Below are positions 8,840 through 16,780 of a stretch of DNA of 26,736 nt, one piece after another. The translations under genes were made by a program, and so were the position numbers. The notes under the pieces are model-generated. The model saw only the letters and a program-made list of their open reading frames with translations, was not told the DNA's origin and did not search any database. The stretch's first letter is position 1. The number at the start of each line of letters is the position of its first letter. The DNA comes from an uncultured Porphyromonas sp. (GTDB lineage: Bacteria > Bacteroidota > Bacteroidia > Bacteroidales > Porphyromonadaceae): positions 1 to 26,736 of the forward strand of contig USJF01000001.1 of NCBI GenBank assembly GCA_900554935.1, in the 5' to 3' direction.

Positions 8840-8956
8840 TTAGTTTTGACGCTGCTTCATCTTAGGGTTTTTCTTGTTAATGATATAAAGACGACCCTTG
8901 CGACGCACGATCTTATCGTCTGGGGTACGCTTCTTCAAAGATGTTCTAACCTTCAT
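8840..8956 (-). CDS. rpmJ: 50S ribosomal protein L36, zinc-free form
   Basis: A 38-codon reading frame on the minus strand encodes [20 protein letters not shown] followed by [18 protein letters not shown]. The family's C-x2-C...H zinc-ribbon residues are replaced (T5, T11, D14), so this is the C-minus type that does not need zinc. L36 is a small late-assembling protein of the 50S subunit near the L7/L12 stalk base. It is placed between infA and rpsM, the standard position. The start ATG at 8954-8956 gives the canonical MKVR N-terminus. Confidence 0.95.
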   Translation of the reverse strand: MKVRTSLKKRTPDDKIVRRKGRLYIINKKNPKMKQRQN

Positions 8957-9057
8957 AATCTCTATTTCTATTAATACCCACTAGTGGCTCGCTTGCCCCG
9001 CACGGGTAGTGTTCTATGTATCAATTTGAAATAATATGGTTGGCAACCTTGCACGGC

Positions 9058-9276
9058 TTACTTGTAGCGGTAAGAGATACGCCCCTTGGATAAGTCGTAG
9101 GGCGACATTTCCACCTTTACACGGTCTCCAGGAAGAATGCGGATGTAGTGCATCCTCATCTTGCCAGAGATATGAGCGGTGATCTGGTGACCATTGTCAA
9201 GCTCTACCTTAAACATAGCGTTGGACAATGCCTCTAGGATTACACCATCTTGCTCTATTGCTGGTTGTTTTGCCAT
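9058..9276 (-). CDS. infA: translation initiation factor IF-1
   Basis: IF-1 blocks the A site of the 30S subunit during initiation and helps IF-2 and IF-3. The 72-residue protein is a single S1/OB fold: [30 protein letters not shown], then [37 protein letters not shown], matching the universal IF-1 ending. It lies between map and rpmJ, as in many bacteria. Length and composition are normal. Confidence 0.98.
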   Translation of the reverse strand: MAKQPAIEQDGVILEALSNAMFKVELDNGHQITAHISGKMRMHYIRILPGDRVKVEMSPYDLSKGRISYRYK

Positions 9277-9323
9277 AAATTATTACCTTTCTTTTAATGT
9301 TTAATCTTAATATCTTACTCAGC

Positions 9324-10124
9324 TTAGAATGGGAGTCCGCCAAGAGTTTCTTTGACAAACTCGAAGCTACTCATAATCTTAGCTCGTCCATCTACAATAG
9401 CGATACAGTGCTCAAAGTGGGCGGAAGGCTTACGGTCTTTGGTGCGGGTAGTCCATCCATCGTCATAAATAACGACGTTTTTGCTACCCAGGTTGATCAT
9501 CGGTTCTATACAAATGCATAGCCCTTCTTCAATCTTAGCACCGGTACCAGGGCGACCATAGTTAGGGACATTAGGTGCTTCATGCATTGAATGGCCAATA
9601 CCGTGACCTGTGAACTCTCTTACTACAGAGTAGCCTCGCTTTTCACAGTAAGTTTGGACTGCATGCCCTATATCACCAATACGCTTACCAACTACAGCAG
9701 CTTCAATGCCTACATAAAGGGAGTCGTGGGTAGTACGAAGGAGGCCTTTAACCTCATCCGACACCTCTCCAACTGGAAAGGTAAATGCACTATCCCCTAC
9801 AAAACCATCTAAGATAGTACCGCAGTCGACGCTGATGATATCACCCTCCTTAAGGACCGTAGTCTCAGAGGGAATACCATGTACCACGTATTCATTGATA
9901 GAGGTACATAGTGTTGCTGGAAAACCTGAATACCCTAAAAAAGCAGGCTTTGCGCCATGGTCGCAGATAAACTCGTAAGCAATCTTATCCAACTGCTTGG
10001 TGGTAACACCAGGTTTGATATGCTTCGCAAGTTCGCCATGGGTCATTCCTACCAATTGATTAGCCCGATAAAGCTTCTCAATCTCCTCTGCGGTCTTTAG
10101 GTAAATTTGTCTTCTCTCAAACAT
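9324..10124 (-). CDS. map: methionine aminopeptidase, type I
   Basis: Map removes the initiator Met from nascent proteins at the ribosome exit. The 266-residue pita-bread fold shows all five metal ligands: Asp100 (SVDCG), Asp111 (VGDSA), His174 (GHGIGH), Glu207 (IEPM) and Glu238 (HFEH). The substrate-gating His82 in VHG is also present. There is no N-terminal zinc-finger extension, so it is a type Ia enzyme. The ATG at 10124 adds a short MFERRQ before the usual IYLKTAEEIE; no other Met precedes the conserved region. It lies 34 bp after secY and 47 bp before infA. Confidence 0.97.
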   Translation of the reverse strand: MFERRQIYLKTAEEIEKLYRANQLVGMTHGELAKHIKPGVTTKQLDKIAYEFICDHGAKPAFLGYSGFPATLCTSINEYVVHGIPSETTVLKEGDIISVDCGTILDGFVGDSAFTFPVGEVSDEVKGLLRTTHDSLYVGIEAAVVGKRIGDIGHAVQTYCEKRGYSVVREFTGHGIGHSMHEAPNVPNYGRPGTGAKIEEGLCICIEPMINLGSKNVVIYDDGWTTRTKDRKPSAHFEHCIAIVDGRAKIMSSFEFVKETLGGLPF

Positions 10125-10158
10125 TTCAGCACTCTATCTTAATGGACTTGGAAAGATA

Positions 10159-11484
10159 TTAATACAGATTTCCCGAACGCCCCTTAATACGTCCTGTCTC
10201 AAGAAGTCCATCATAGTGATGCTGTAACAAGTGACTCTCCACTTGCTGTAGCGTATCCAATACCACACCTACAAGAATGATTAGTGAGGTACCACCGAAG
10301 AATGAACTAAACTGAGCAGACACACCAAAGAGTCGAGCAAAAGCAGGTAGAATAGCCACGATTGCCAAGAATAAGGCACCTGGAAGAGTAATCTTACTCA
10401 TAACACTATCCAAGAACTCCTTAGTAGCTTTACCTGGCTTAACACCTGGCACGAAACCATTAGAACGCTTAAGCTCATCTGCCATCTGAGATGGATTGAT
10501 GGTCACGGCTGTGTAGAAGTAGGTAAATAGGATAATTAGGATAGCGAAGGTGAAATTGTACCAGAAACTCTGTCCCGACGCAAACCCTTGCCAGAAAGTA
10601 GACTTGGAGGTCAAAGCTGGGAACAGGGTCACAGGGATAAACATGATAGCCTGAGCAAAAATGATAGGCATCACATTAGCTGCATTCACCTTAAGAGGGA
10701 TATACTGGCGAGCTCCACCATACATACGATTGCCTACCGTACGCTTAGCATACTGAACAGGCACTCGCCTCGTTCCTTGTACAAGCATGATTGCACCAGC
10801 AATCACTACTAGGAGCACTAAGATTTCAAGAAGGAATAGGAATATCCCACCAGGATTATTAAATCTCAGTACAAACTCCTGTGTAATGGCCATTGGGAAT
10901 CGTGCTAAGATACCTACGAGGATGATAAAGGAAACTCCATTACCAATTCCCTTGTCGGTAATACGCTCGCCTAACCAAAGTGCAAACATAGAACCAGCAG
11001 CCATAAATATGGTGCTAGAGAAGCTAAACCAAAAACCCGATGGCATAGAGCTTCCTGCTGCCATCAATTGGTGACTTAAGTTGATTAGGTAGACTGGGCC
11101 TTGAACCAATAGAATAGCTATTGTGAGATAGCGGGTCCATTGGTTGATCTTACGGCGACCACTCTCACCCTCTCTTTGCATCTTTTGGATGCTAGGCACT
11201 ACGATGGCCATCAGCTGCATCACGATAGATGCAGAGATATAAGGCATGATACCCAAGGCCATCACCGAAGCATTACTGAAGGCTCCTCCCGAAAACATAT
11301 CAAGGAGTGCCATCACACCACCACGTGTCTGATCTTTTAGTGCTACTAAGCCAGAAGGGTCAATGTTGGGTAATACGATATGGGTACCCAGACGATAGAT
11401 AATAATCAGCCACACCGTAGTGATAATACGCTGTTTGAGATCCTCTATCTTCCAGATATTCCGGAGTGTCTGAACAAATTTCAT
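10159..11484 (-). CDS. secY: preprotein translocase subunit SecY
   Basis: SecY forms the inner-membrane protein-conducting channel with SecE and SecG, and works with SecA or the ribosome. The 441-residue protein has about ten membrane helices. The first follows the basic start (RNIWKIEDLKQRIITTVWLIIIYRLGTHIVLP). Family blocks seen include MALLDMFSGGAF (plug region), LGIMPYISASIVMQL, GIGNGVSFIILVGI and the C-terminal GTSLIILVGVVLDTLQQVESHLL. The loop FVPGVKPGKATKEFLDSVMSKITLPGA is the conserved SecA/ribosome-contacting cytosolic region. It follows rplO after 18 bp. Confidence 0.98.
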   Translation of the reverse strand: MKFVQTLRNIWKIEDLKQRIITTVWLIIIYRLGTHIVLPNIDPSGLVALKDQTRGGVMALLDMFSGGAFSNASVMALGIMPYISASIVMQLMAIVVPSIQKMQREGESGRRKINQWTRYLTIAILLVQGPVYLINLSHQLMAAGSSMPSGFWFSFSSTIFMAAGSMFALWLGERITDKGIGNGVSFIILVGILARFPMAITQEFVLRFNNPGGIFLFLLEILVLLVVIAGAIMLVQGTRRVPVQYAKRTVGNRMYGGARQYIPLKVNAANVMPIIFAQAIMFIPVTLFPALTSKSTFWQGFASGQSFWYNFTFAILIILFTYFYTAVTINPSQMADELKRSNGFVPGVKPGKATKEFLDSVMSKITLPGALFLAIVAILPAFARLFGVSAQFSSFFGGTSLIILVGVVLDTLQQVESHLLQHHYDGLLETGRIKGRSGNLY

Positions 11485-11502
11485 CGGTACTCTTCTCTAT
11501 AT

Positions 11503-11946
11503 TTACAGTAACACTAGCTCTGAGCCAGCCTTCTCAATAGCCTCTTTAGCACTTTTTGAGGCCGCATGAACGGATACCTTCACCTTTGAGGTGAGCTCGC
11601 CCATACCAAGTAGCTTTACTTTGTCATCCTTATGGATAAGACCAGCAGCTACTAGCTCTGCTTGGCCTATCTCAGTAATGCCCTTCTTGGCAAGTGCCTC
11701 GATAGCTCCAAGATTTACAGGAGCATACTCTACTCTATTAGGATTACGGAATCCGAACTTAGGCAGACGGCGTTGTAGTGGCATCTGACCACCCTCAAAA
11801 CCAAACTTTGCCTTGTAGCCTGAACGGCTCTTCGCTCCCTTGTGACCTCTTGTAGAAGTGCCACCTAATCCGCTACCTGGACCACGACCGATCCTTCTGC
11901 GACTTTTTGTAGCCCCTTCAGCGGGCTTCAAATTTGATAGGTTCAT
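11503..11946 (-). CDS. rplO: 50S ribosomal protein L15
   Basis: L15 organises 23S rRNA in the core of the large subunit through a long basic, glycine-rich N-terminal arm. That arm is clear here (RRIGRGPGSGLGGTSTRGHKGAKSRSGYKAKFGFEGGQMPLQRRLPKFGF). The C-terminal globular part holds GITEIGQAELVAAGLI and VSVHAASKSAKEAIEKAG. At 147 residues it is full length. It lies between rpmD (63 bp upstream) and secY, the normal spc order. Confidence 0.98.
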   Translation of the reverse strand: MNLSNLKPAEGATKSRRRIGRGPGSGLGGTSTRGHKGAKSRSGYKAKFGFEGGQMPLQRRLPKFGFRNPNRVEYAPVNLGAIEALAKKGITEIGQAELVAAGLIHKDDKVKLLGMGELTSKVKVSVHAASKSAKEAIEKAGSELVLL

Positions 11947-12009
11947 ATCTAATTATATATCTTTACTTAGTTGGGTGCCTCTCCAATCCGAGGAGACACA
12001 CGCACTAGA

Positions 12010-12189
12010 TTAATCCTCAACTACCTCAACTAGGTGGCGTACTTTCTTGACATTTCCGAGTACAGCCTCATTCTTCTGAAGCTCAACCACCCTATTAAGT
12101 TTCTTAAGCCCAAGAGCATCAAGAGCTGCCTTTTGATCCTTTGGACAACGTATGCGGCTACGCACTTGCTTAATCTTTATAGTCTCCAT
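12010..12189 (-). CDS. rpmD: 50S ribosomal protein L30
   Basis: A 59-codon minus-strand frame encodes METIKIKQVRSRIRCPKDQK, then AALDALGLKKLNRVVELQKN and a short end ...NVKKVRHLVEVVED. The pattern 'IKQVRSRI.C...QK..L.ALGL.K' is the L30 signature, and length is normal (about 59 residues). L30 binds 23S and 5S rRNA regions near the central protuberance. It lies between rpsE and rplO, its standard place in the spc operon. Confidence 0.96.
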   Translation of the reverse strand: METIKIKQVRSRIRCPKDQKAALDALGLKKLNRVVELQKNEAVLGNVKKVRHLVEVVED

Positions 12190-12211
12190 ATTACTATATG
12201 TGTACTCTTAC

Positions 12212-12718
12212 TTATCCCTTAAATACTTTCTCTACCGAGATACCACGAATCTTAGCCACCTCAAGTGGATCGCGCATCTCACTAAGTGCCCCAATGGTTG
12301 CCTTCACGAGGTTGTGGGGATTACTAGATCCCTTACTCTTGGCTAGCACGTCAGTAACTCCAACACTCTCCAATACGGCACGCATTGCACCACCAGCTAC
12401 TACTCCGGTACCCTCAGATGCTGGCTTCAGCATCACACGTGCACCGCCAAACTTAGCAGCTTGCTCGTGTGGTATAGTACCTTTATGTACAGGTACCTTG
12501 ATAAGGTTTTTCTTAGCAGCCTCGGTAGCCTTTTGGATAGCTACACTCACTTCACCTGCCTTACCAAGTCCATAGCCGATAATTCCATTCTCATCACCTA
12601 CCACTACCATAGCAGCAAGTGTAAAGGTACGACCACCCTTTGTCACCTTCGTCACACGGTTAATCGCTACCAATCTCTCCTTTAGTTCGAGACCACTTAC
12701 AGAGTTTATTCTCTTCAT
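12212..12718 (-). CDS. rpsE: 30S ribosomal protein S5
   Basis: S5 lines the mRNA entry channel and affects accuracy and helicase action of the 30S subunit. The 168-residue protein has the N-terminal double-stranded-RNA-binding fold ([51 protein letters not shown]). Its C-terminal fold follows ([44 protein letters not shown]). Both parts are intact. It lies 24 bp after rplR and 22 bp before rpmD. Confidence 0.98.
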   Translation of the reverse strand: MKRINSVSGLELKERLVAINRVTKVTKGGRTFTLAAMVVVGDENGIIGYGLGKAGEVSVAIQKATEAAKKNLIKVPVHKGTIPHEQAAKFGGARVMLKPASEGTGVVAGGAMRAVLESVGVTDVLAKSKGSSNPHNLVKATIGALSEMRDPLEVAKIRGISVEKVFKG

Positions 12719-12742
12719 ATCTTTACTGTACTTATGGTTGTG

Positions 12743-13087
12743 TTAGAACTTCAATCCTGCTTTCCTAGCACCCTCTGCCAGCTCCTTGACACGTCCGTGG
12801 TAGAGGTAGCCATTACGGTCGAAAACTACCGTCTCTATACCTGCTTCTACAGCCTTTTTGCCCAAAGTCTCGCCCACCTTTTCGGCCAGCTCCTTCTTTG
12901 GTAGCTTTTCCTCTAGCTTAGTAGAGTCAAACGCTAAGAGGGTCTTCCCCTCTACGTCGTCAATCACCTGTGCATAGATCTGCTTATTACTTCTAAATAC
13001 AGTCAGCCTAGGTCTCTCGGCAGTACCGTGCAAGTTTTTACGCACACGTGCCTTGATCTTTAATCTTCTTTCCTTCTTAGTTATCAT
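12743..13087 (-). CDS. rplR: 50S ribosomal protein L18
   Basis: L18 binds 5S rRNA together with L5 and L25-type proteins in the central protuberance. The 114-residue protein has the usual basic start ([44 protein letters not shown]). It ends in the conserved [28 protein letters not shown]. Length fits the bacterial family (about 115-120). It lies 25 bp after rplF and 24 bp before rpsE. Confidence 0.98.
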   Translation of the reverse strand: MITKKERRLKIKARVRKNLHGTAERPRLTVFRSNKQIYAQVIDDVEGKTLLAFDSTKLEEKLPKKELAEKVGETLGKKAVEAGIETVVFDRNGYLYHGRVKELAEGARKAGLKF

Positions 13088-13112
13088 AGATTACGAATAT
13101 CCAAAAGTGTGA

Positions 13113-13667
13113 TTACTTAGCTGCTGCAGTCTTACCAGACTTTCTACGAATGTACTCACCGACAAACTTGATACCCTTGCCTTTGTATGGCTCAGGCTTA
13201 CGGAATGTACGGATCTTAGCACATACCTGACCAAGCAATTGCTTGTCTGCCGAAGAAAGTGTCACAAGTGGAGCCTTATTACGCTCCATCTTGGTCTCCA
13301 CCTTGATCTCTGGTGGGAGCAGTAAAAAGATAGGGTGAGAGTAGCCTACTGAAAGCTCAAGTAGCTGTCCCTCATTAGAGGCTCTAAAACCTACACCGAT
13401 CAGCTCGAGGGTCTGGGTATATCCTTCAGATACACCTACCACCATATTGTGAACTAGTGAACGATATAGGCCGTGCATTGCACTCTCTTCTTTTGTACCA
13501 GTGGTGGTAGAAAAGTGTAGTACACCTTCCTCTTCCTTTACGTTGATACGTGGGTCTACCTTCTGAGATAGCTCTCCCTTGGGGCCCTTCACTACCACTT
13601 CATTATCCTTAATAGTGACAGTGACACCGTTAGGGATAGAAATGGGCAAATTACCAATTCTTGACAT
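13113..13667 (-). CDS. rplF: 50S ribosomal protein L6
   Basis: L6 has two similar domains and sits near the sarcin-ricin loop and stalk base where elongation factors dock. The 184-residue sequence shows MSRIGNLPISIPNGVTVTIKDNEVVVKGPKGELSQ in the first domain. The second ends in the family-typical RTFRKPEPYKGKGIKFVGEYIRRKSGKTAAAK. It is complete. It lies 24 bp after rpsH and 25 bp before rplR. Confidence 0.98.
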   Translation of the reverse strand: MSRIGNLPISIPNGVTVTIKDNEVVVKGPKGELSQKVDPRINVKEEEGVLHFSTTTGTKEESAMHGLYRSLVHNMVVGVSEGYTQTLELIGVGFRASNEGQLLELSVGYSHPIFLLLPPEIKVETKMERNKAPLVTLSSADKQLLGQVCAKIRTFRKPEPYKGKGIKFVGEYIRRKSGKTAAAK

Positions 13668-13691
13668 AACTTTGTTCCTTTCCTACTAAGA

Positions 13692-14087
13692 TTAATAAAT
13701 ATAGCAGAGGACCTCACCACCGATCTTGCGGTCTGCGGCCTCCTTATTGGTCATCACACCTTGGCTAGTAGATAGGATAGCGATACCTAAGCCATTAAGT
13801 ACCCTAGGCATATCTTGATAGCCTACATAACGACGAAGACCTGGACGCGATACACGCTCCAGTCTCTTGATTGCATTCTTCTTAGAAACGACATCGTACT
13901 TAAGCGCAATCTTGATAGTTCCTTGAGGTCCATTCTCATCAAACATATAATTGAGAATATACCCCTTCTCAAAAAGGATTTTTGTCATCTCCTTTTTGAT
14001 GTTGCTCGCTGGGATTTCCACCACTCTGTGCCTTGCCATGATGGCATTGCGCAGGCGAGTTAAATAGTCAGATATTGGATCTGTCAT
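13692..14087 (-). CDS. rpsH: 30S ribosomal protein S8
   Basis: S8 is a primary binder of the central domain of 16S rRNA and is a known feedback regulator of the spc operon in E. coli. The 131-residue protein starts MTDPISDYLTRLRNAIMARHRVVEIPASNIKKEM. It ends in the conserved GLGIAILSTSQGVMTNKEAADRKIGGEVLCYIY. Here it is the first gene after an 822-bp spacer and probably the first of a separate transcript. A near-consensus promoter lies about 210 bp upstream, giving a leader of about 200 nt in which S8 could act; that control is inferred. Confidence 0.97.
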   Translation of the reverse strand: MTDPISDYLTRLRNAIMARHRVVEIPASNIKKEMTKILFEKGYILNYMFDENGPQGTIKIALKYDVVSKKNAIKRLERVSRPGLRRYVGYQDMPRVLNGLGIAILSTSQGVMTNKEAADRKIGGEVLCYIY

Positions 14088-14173
14088 AAAATTAAGTTGT
14101 TGAAATTAATCTGAAAATAGTGTGTACCTCACATCTACCTCAGACAATATTTACATACACTTTTTCACTCTCT

Positions 14174-14215
14174 TGTGGTCACGCTGTACGCTAAAAGCTC
14201 TTAAGCGCCACCACA
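14174..14215 (-). promoter_or_regulatory. hairpin in the probable rpsH leader
   Basis: TGTGGT (14174-14179) pairs with ACCACA (14210-14215). After a small internal loop, CGCT pairs with AGCG nearer the tip. This lies inside the predicted 5' leader of the rpsH-rplQ transcript, about 90-125 nt before the rpsH ATG. A role as an S8 target is speculation; no T tract follows, so it is not an intrinsic terminator. Confidence 0.35.
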
Positions 14216-14297
14216 TACCATCAAAATAATGCAACACACCGCATCAGCTCTGACTTTCAGAACCGATAGCGATACTCATCACATACTTTGATAGGCA

Positions 14298-14329
14298 CAA
14301 AGGTACAAATATCTAGCGATATATCCAAA
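14298..14329 (-). promoter_or_regulatory. Bacteroidetes-type promoter for the rpsH-rplQ unit
   Basis: On the minus strand TTTG (14329-14326) is followed after exactly 20 bp by TACCTTTG (14305-14298), a full match to TTTG-N19/20-TAnnTTTG. Transcription would begin near 14290, about 200 nt before the rpsH ATG. It lies downstream of the rpsN terminator, so it can restart expression of the second half of the cluster. Confidence 0.78.
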
Positions 14330-14513
14330 CGTTACCTCCTCACGCTCAATTCCGAAAGATAAGGTTGTTACCGTCCTCTGGAGACTCTTTTCATTGTTGT
14401 CCACCTACCATTCGCTATAGCTTCGATTGGTAATGGGCTTAAGAGTGGTTGCATAGGGACAATAATCTATCGTCCAATAAAGCGAAACCTATGGTAAGAT
14501 AGATGCGATTCGC

Positions 14514-14532
14514 AGCGCTTATATAAAGCGCT
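14514..14532. repeat. short perfect inverted repeat in the rpsN-rpsH spacer
   Basis: AGCGCTT (14514-14520) and AAGCGCT (14526-14532) form a 7-bp stem with a 5-nt loop (ATATA). It lies about 30 bp from the 23-bp-period array. No T tract follows on either strand, so it is not called a terminator. Confidence 0.6.
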
Positions 14533-14563
14533 AGTATTCAACACTCTATCTCAACCACCTTGG

Positions 14564-14701
14564 GAGTTTGAATCTCAGTCTTTGGCGAGTTTCGAACTGG
14601 CTGATCGCTGAGTTACAAACTCATGAATCACTTTGTTTCGAACTCAGTGATCACTTAGTTACAAACTAAACTTTCGGCTCTATCTAACTTGCGGAATTTA
14701 G
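14564..14701. repeat. 23-bp-period palindromic repeat array, locus B
   Basis: Five 11-bp dyads begin exactly 23 bp apart: AGTTTGAATCT (14565), AGTTTCGAACT (14588), AGTTACAAACT (14611), TGTTTCGAACT (14634) and AGTTACAAACT (14657). The 12-bp spacers are themselves alike and partly palindromic (GGCTGATCGCTG, CATGAATCACTT, CAGTGATCACTT). A degenerate unit follows to about 14701 and ends TTTAGG, as the equivalent unit of locus A does at 4768-4773. The array lies inside the ribosomal cluster between the rpsN terminator and the rpsH promoter. A GC-rich imperfect hairpin (14704-14732) adjoins it. Confidence 0.87.
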
Positions 14702-14794
14702 GTCGTCGCTCCTCTCATCGGAGGGGGCGGCGAAAGGTGTAGGAAGATTGTCAACTTGGAATTAATGGTATAGAAGGTTGTGGTCCATCTTATC

Positions 14795-14843
14795 AAAAAA
14801 AAATAACTACGCCAGAGCACCAATTGGACTCAGCGTAGTTATT
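14795..14843 (-). terminator. intrinsic terminator after rpsN
   Basis: AATAACTACGC (14802-14812) pairs perfectly with GCGTAGTTATT (14833-14843), an 11-bp stem. On the minus strand nine T follow or overlap its end (14795-14803). It begins 66 bp after the rpsN stop, within what is usually a continuous S10-spc transcript. Confidence 0.88.
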
Positions 14844-14909
14844 CTGTACGATAGTTACCGCCATTTATTTCGTAGGTAGGCCATCATCACTCTATACTCA
14901 TTGATAGTG

Positions 14910-15179
14910 TTACCAGCTGGCCTTCTTCACACCTGGGATAAGACCCTTAGAAGCCATCTCGCGGAATTGAATCCTTGAGAGACCGAATAGTCTCATATAT
15001 CCCTTTGGTCTACCAGTGATATTACAGCGGTTGTGAAGACGCACAGGGCTAGCATTCTTAGGTAGCTTCTGGAGGCCTTCGTAATCTCCTTCAGCCTTTA
15101 GCTGTGCACGCTTTGCAGCATACTTCTCTACCAGCTTAGCTCTTTTGCGCTCACGCGCTTTCATTGATTCTTTTGCCAT
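14910..15179 (-). CDS. rpsN: 30S ribosomal protein S14, zinc-free form
   Basis: S14 is a late-assembling protein of the 30S head. The 89-residue length and the absence of paired CxxC motifs mark it as the long, zinc-independent type, as opposed to the roughly 61-residue zinc form. It starts [20 protein letters not shown] and ends in the conserved [40 protein letters not shown]. It follows rplE after 18 bp. It is followed by an intrinsic terminator and an 822-bp spacer, so it is probably the last gene of the rpsL-rpsN transcript. Confidence 0.97.
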   Translation of the reverse strand: MAKESMKARERKRAKLVEKYAAKRAQLKAEGDYEGLQKLPKNASPVRLHNRCNITGRPKGYMRLFGLSRIQFREMASKGLIPGVKKASW

Positions 15180-15197
15180 ATTGCTCTCTATCCTTCC

Positions 15198-15749
15198 TTA
15201 GTTTTCTTTCTTCTTGAAAGGGATTCCAAACTCCTTTAGGAGTGCAAATCCCTCCTCGTCGGTCTTGGCAGAAGTAACAAAAGTGATATTCATACCCATA
15301 ATCTTGGTAATGCTATCAAGATTGATCTCTGGGAAGATGATCTGCTCTGTTACACCAAGGGTATAGTTGCCTCTACCATCTAGGCGGCTATCCACACCCT
15401 TAAAGTCACGAATACGAGGTAGTGCGATACGGATTAGCCTCTCCAAGAACTCATACATCTTCTCTCTTCTAAGCGTTACCATTACACCGATAGGCATACC
15501 CTTACGGAGCTTAAAATTGGAGATATCCTTTTTGGAGTAGGTGACAACTGGTTTTTGACCAGTGATTAAGGCGAGCTCACCTTGTGCGATTTCGATCAAC
15601 TTCTTATCGGCAGTTGCAGCACCGAGACCTTGATTTACTACGATCTTGGTCAGTGCAGGCACTTGCATCACACTACTGTAGCCAAATTGCTTCATCAGCA
15701 ATGGTACAATACGCTCATTATAGTCCTTTTTCAAATTATCTGTAGCCAT
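15198..15749 (-). CDS. rplE: 50S ribosomal protein L5
   Basis: L5 binds 5S rRNA and contacts P-site tRNA from the central protuberance. From ATG at 15749 the protein is 183 residues ([20 protein letters not shown]...). Family blocks include [69 protein letters not shown] and the C-terminal [25 protein letters not shown]. An ATG at 15770 would add seven residues but would start right beside the rplX stop. The purine-rich AAAGAGAG just before 15749 and normal spacing favour the shorter form. Confidence 0.95.
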   Translation of the reverse strand: MATDNLKKDYNERIVPLLMKQFGYSSVMQVPALTKIVVNQGLGAATADKKLIEIAQGELALITGQKPVVTYSKKDISNFKLRKGMPIGVMVTLRREKMYEFLERLIRIALPRIRDFKGVDSRLDGRGNYTLGVTEQIIFPEINLDSITKIMGMNITFVTSAKTDEEGFALLKEFGIPFKKKEN

Positions 15750-15773
15750 CTCTCTTTCAGCTATTAGCATTTA

Positions 15774-16094
15774 TTACTTCAGTAGCTCACCAGACTTCTT
15801 GGCGTAGCGCTCTAGCTTACCATCGTCATTTCTCCGACGTCCTACACGTGTAGGAGCCCCAGTCTTAGGATCTACGGGATTGAGGTTAGAGATATGGATA
15901 GATGCCTCTTTGTGCACCATACCACCTTGAGGGTGCTGAGCACTTGGCTTAGTCCTCTTAGTGATCATATTTCTGCCCTCTACGATAGCACGGTTTTTCT
16001 TGGTATCCACCTTCAAAACTCGGCCCGTCTTACCCTTGTCATCACCCGCATTTACAAATACGGTATCGCCCTTCTTTATATGAAATTTTGCCAT
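15774..16094 (-). CDS. rplX: 50S ribosomal protein L24
   Basis: L24 is one of two initiators of 50S assembly and lies near the exit tunnel. The 106-residue protein has the KOW motif at its start ([70 protein letters not shown]), typical of the family. The stop at 15774 is 24 bp before the preferred rplE start. rplN lies 17 bp upstream. Confidence 0.98.
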   Translation of the reverse strand: MAKFHIKKGDTVFVNAGDDKGKTGRVLKVDTKKNRAIVEGRNMITKRTKPSAQHPQGGMVHKEASIHISNLNPVDPKTGAPTRVGRRRNDDGKLERYAKKSGELLK

Positions 16095-16111
16095 TGTCTT
16101 TCCTTTCTATA

Positions 16112-16477
16112 TTAAAGCACCTCAGGTGCAAGTGAGACAACCTTCATATTCACGGCACGTATCTCACGTGCAACAGGACCAAAGATACGGGTAGCACGGA
16201 TATCACCAGCAGCATTTAGGAGCACACACGCATTCTCATCGAAACGGATGTACGATCCATCTGGACGGCGGATCTCCTTTTTGGTCCTTACGATCAATGC
16301 CTTTGATACTGCTCCCTTCTTCACGTCGCTACCAGGGATAGCACTCTTTACAGATACCACGATCACATCACCGATCGAAGCATATCTGCGACGAGTACCG
16401 CCTAGCACGCGAATACAGAGCACCTCTTTAGCACCGCTATTATCAGCTACAGCTAGTCTAGACTCTTGTTGTATCAT
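16112..16477 (-). CDS. rplN: 50S ribosomal protein L14
   Basis: L14 is a highly conserved beta-barrel at the subunit interface, forming bridges to 16S rRNA. The 121-residue sequence starts [46 protein letters not shown]. It ends in the conserved [27 protein letters not shown]. Length is standard (about 121-123). It lies between rpsQ (30 bp upstream) and rplX. Confidence 0.98.
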   Translation of the reverse strand: MIQQESRLAVADNSGAKEVLCIRVLGGTRRRYASIGDVIVVSVKSAIPGSDVKKGAVSKALIVRTKKEIRRPDGSYIRFDENACVLLNAAGDIRATRIFGPVAREIRAVNMKVVSLAPEVL

Positions 16478-16507
16478 AATAGATTACTCTACAAATCTGC
16501 AATAATT

Positions 16508-16765
16508 TTACTTCGCTCTCTCTACGATCTGGATAACTCTCCAGCGCTTGGTACGGCTTAGTGGTCGAGTCTCCATAATCCTAACGGTGTCCCCTTCATT
16601 GCACTCGTTATTCTCATCGTGTGCGTGGAACTTCTTGGTCTTATTCACGAACTTTCCGTAGATAGGGTGCTTCTCCTTCCACTTCACAGCTACTGTGACA
16701 GACTTATCCATCTTATTACTAGAGACTACGCCTTGTCTTACCTTCCTTAAACTTCTCTTTTCCAT
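16508..16765 (-). CDS. rpsQ: 30S ribosomal protein S17
   Basis: S17 is an OB-fold primary 16S rRNA binder of the 5' domain. The 85-residue protein starts [55 protein letters not shown]. It continues into [28 protein letters not shown], the usual family ending. It lies 15 bp after rpmC and 30 bp before rplN. Confidence 0.98.
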   Translation of the reverse strand: MEKRSLRKVRQGVVSSNKMDKSVTVAVKWKEKHPIYGKFVNKTKKFHAHDENNECNEGDTVRIMETRPLSRTKRWRVIQIVERAK

Positions 16766-16780
16766 CTCTTAGAGCGACTC

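Noticed and set aside
14564..14701. CRISPR array
   Set aside because: Repeats are 11-12 bp, imperfect and of alternating orientation, spacers are 12 bp and similar to each other, the period is 23 bp and no cas gene is present.
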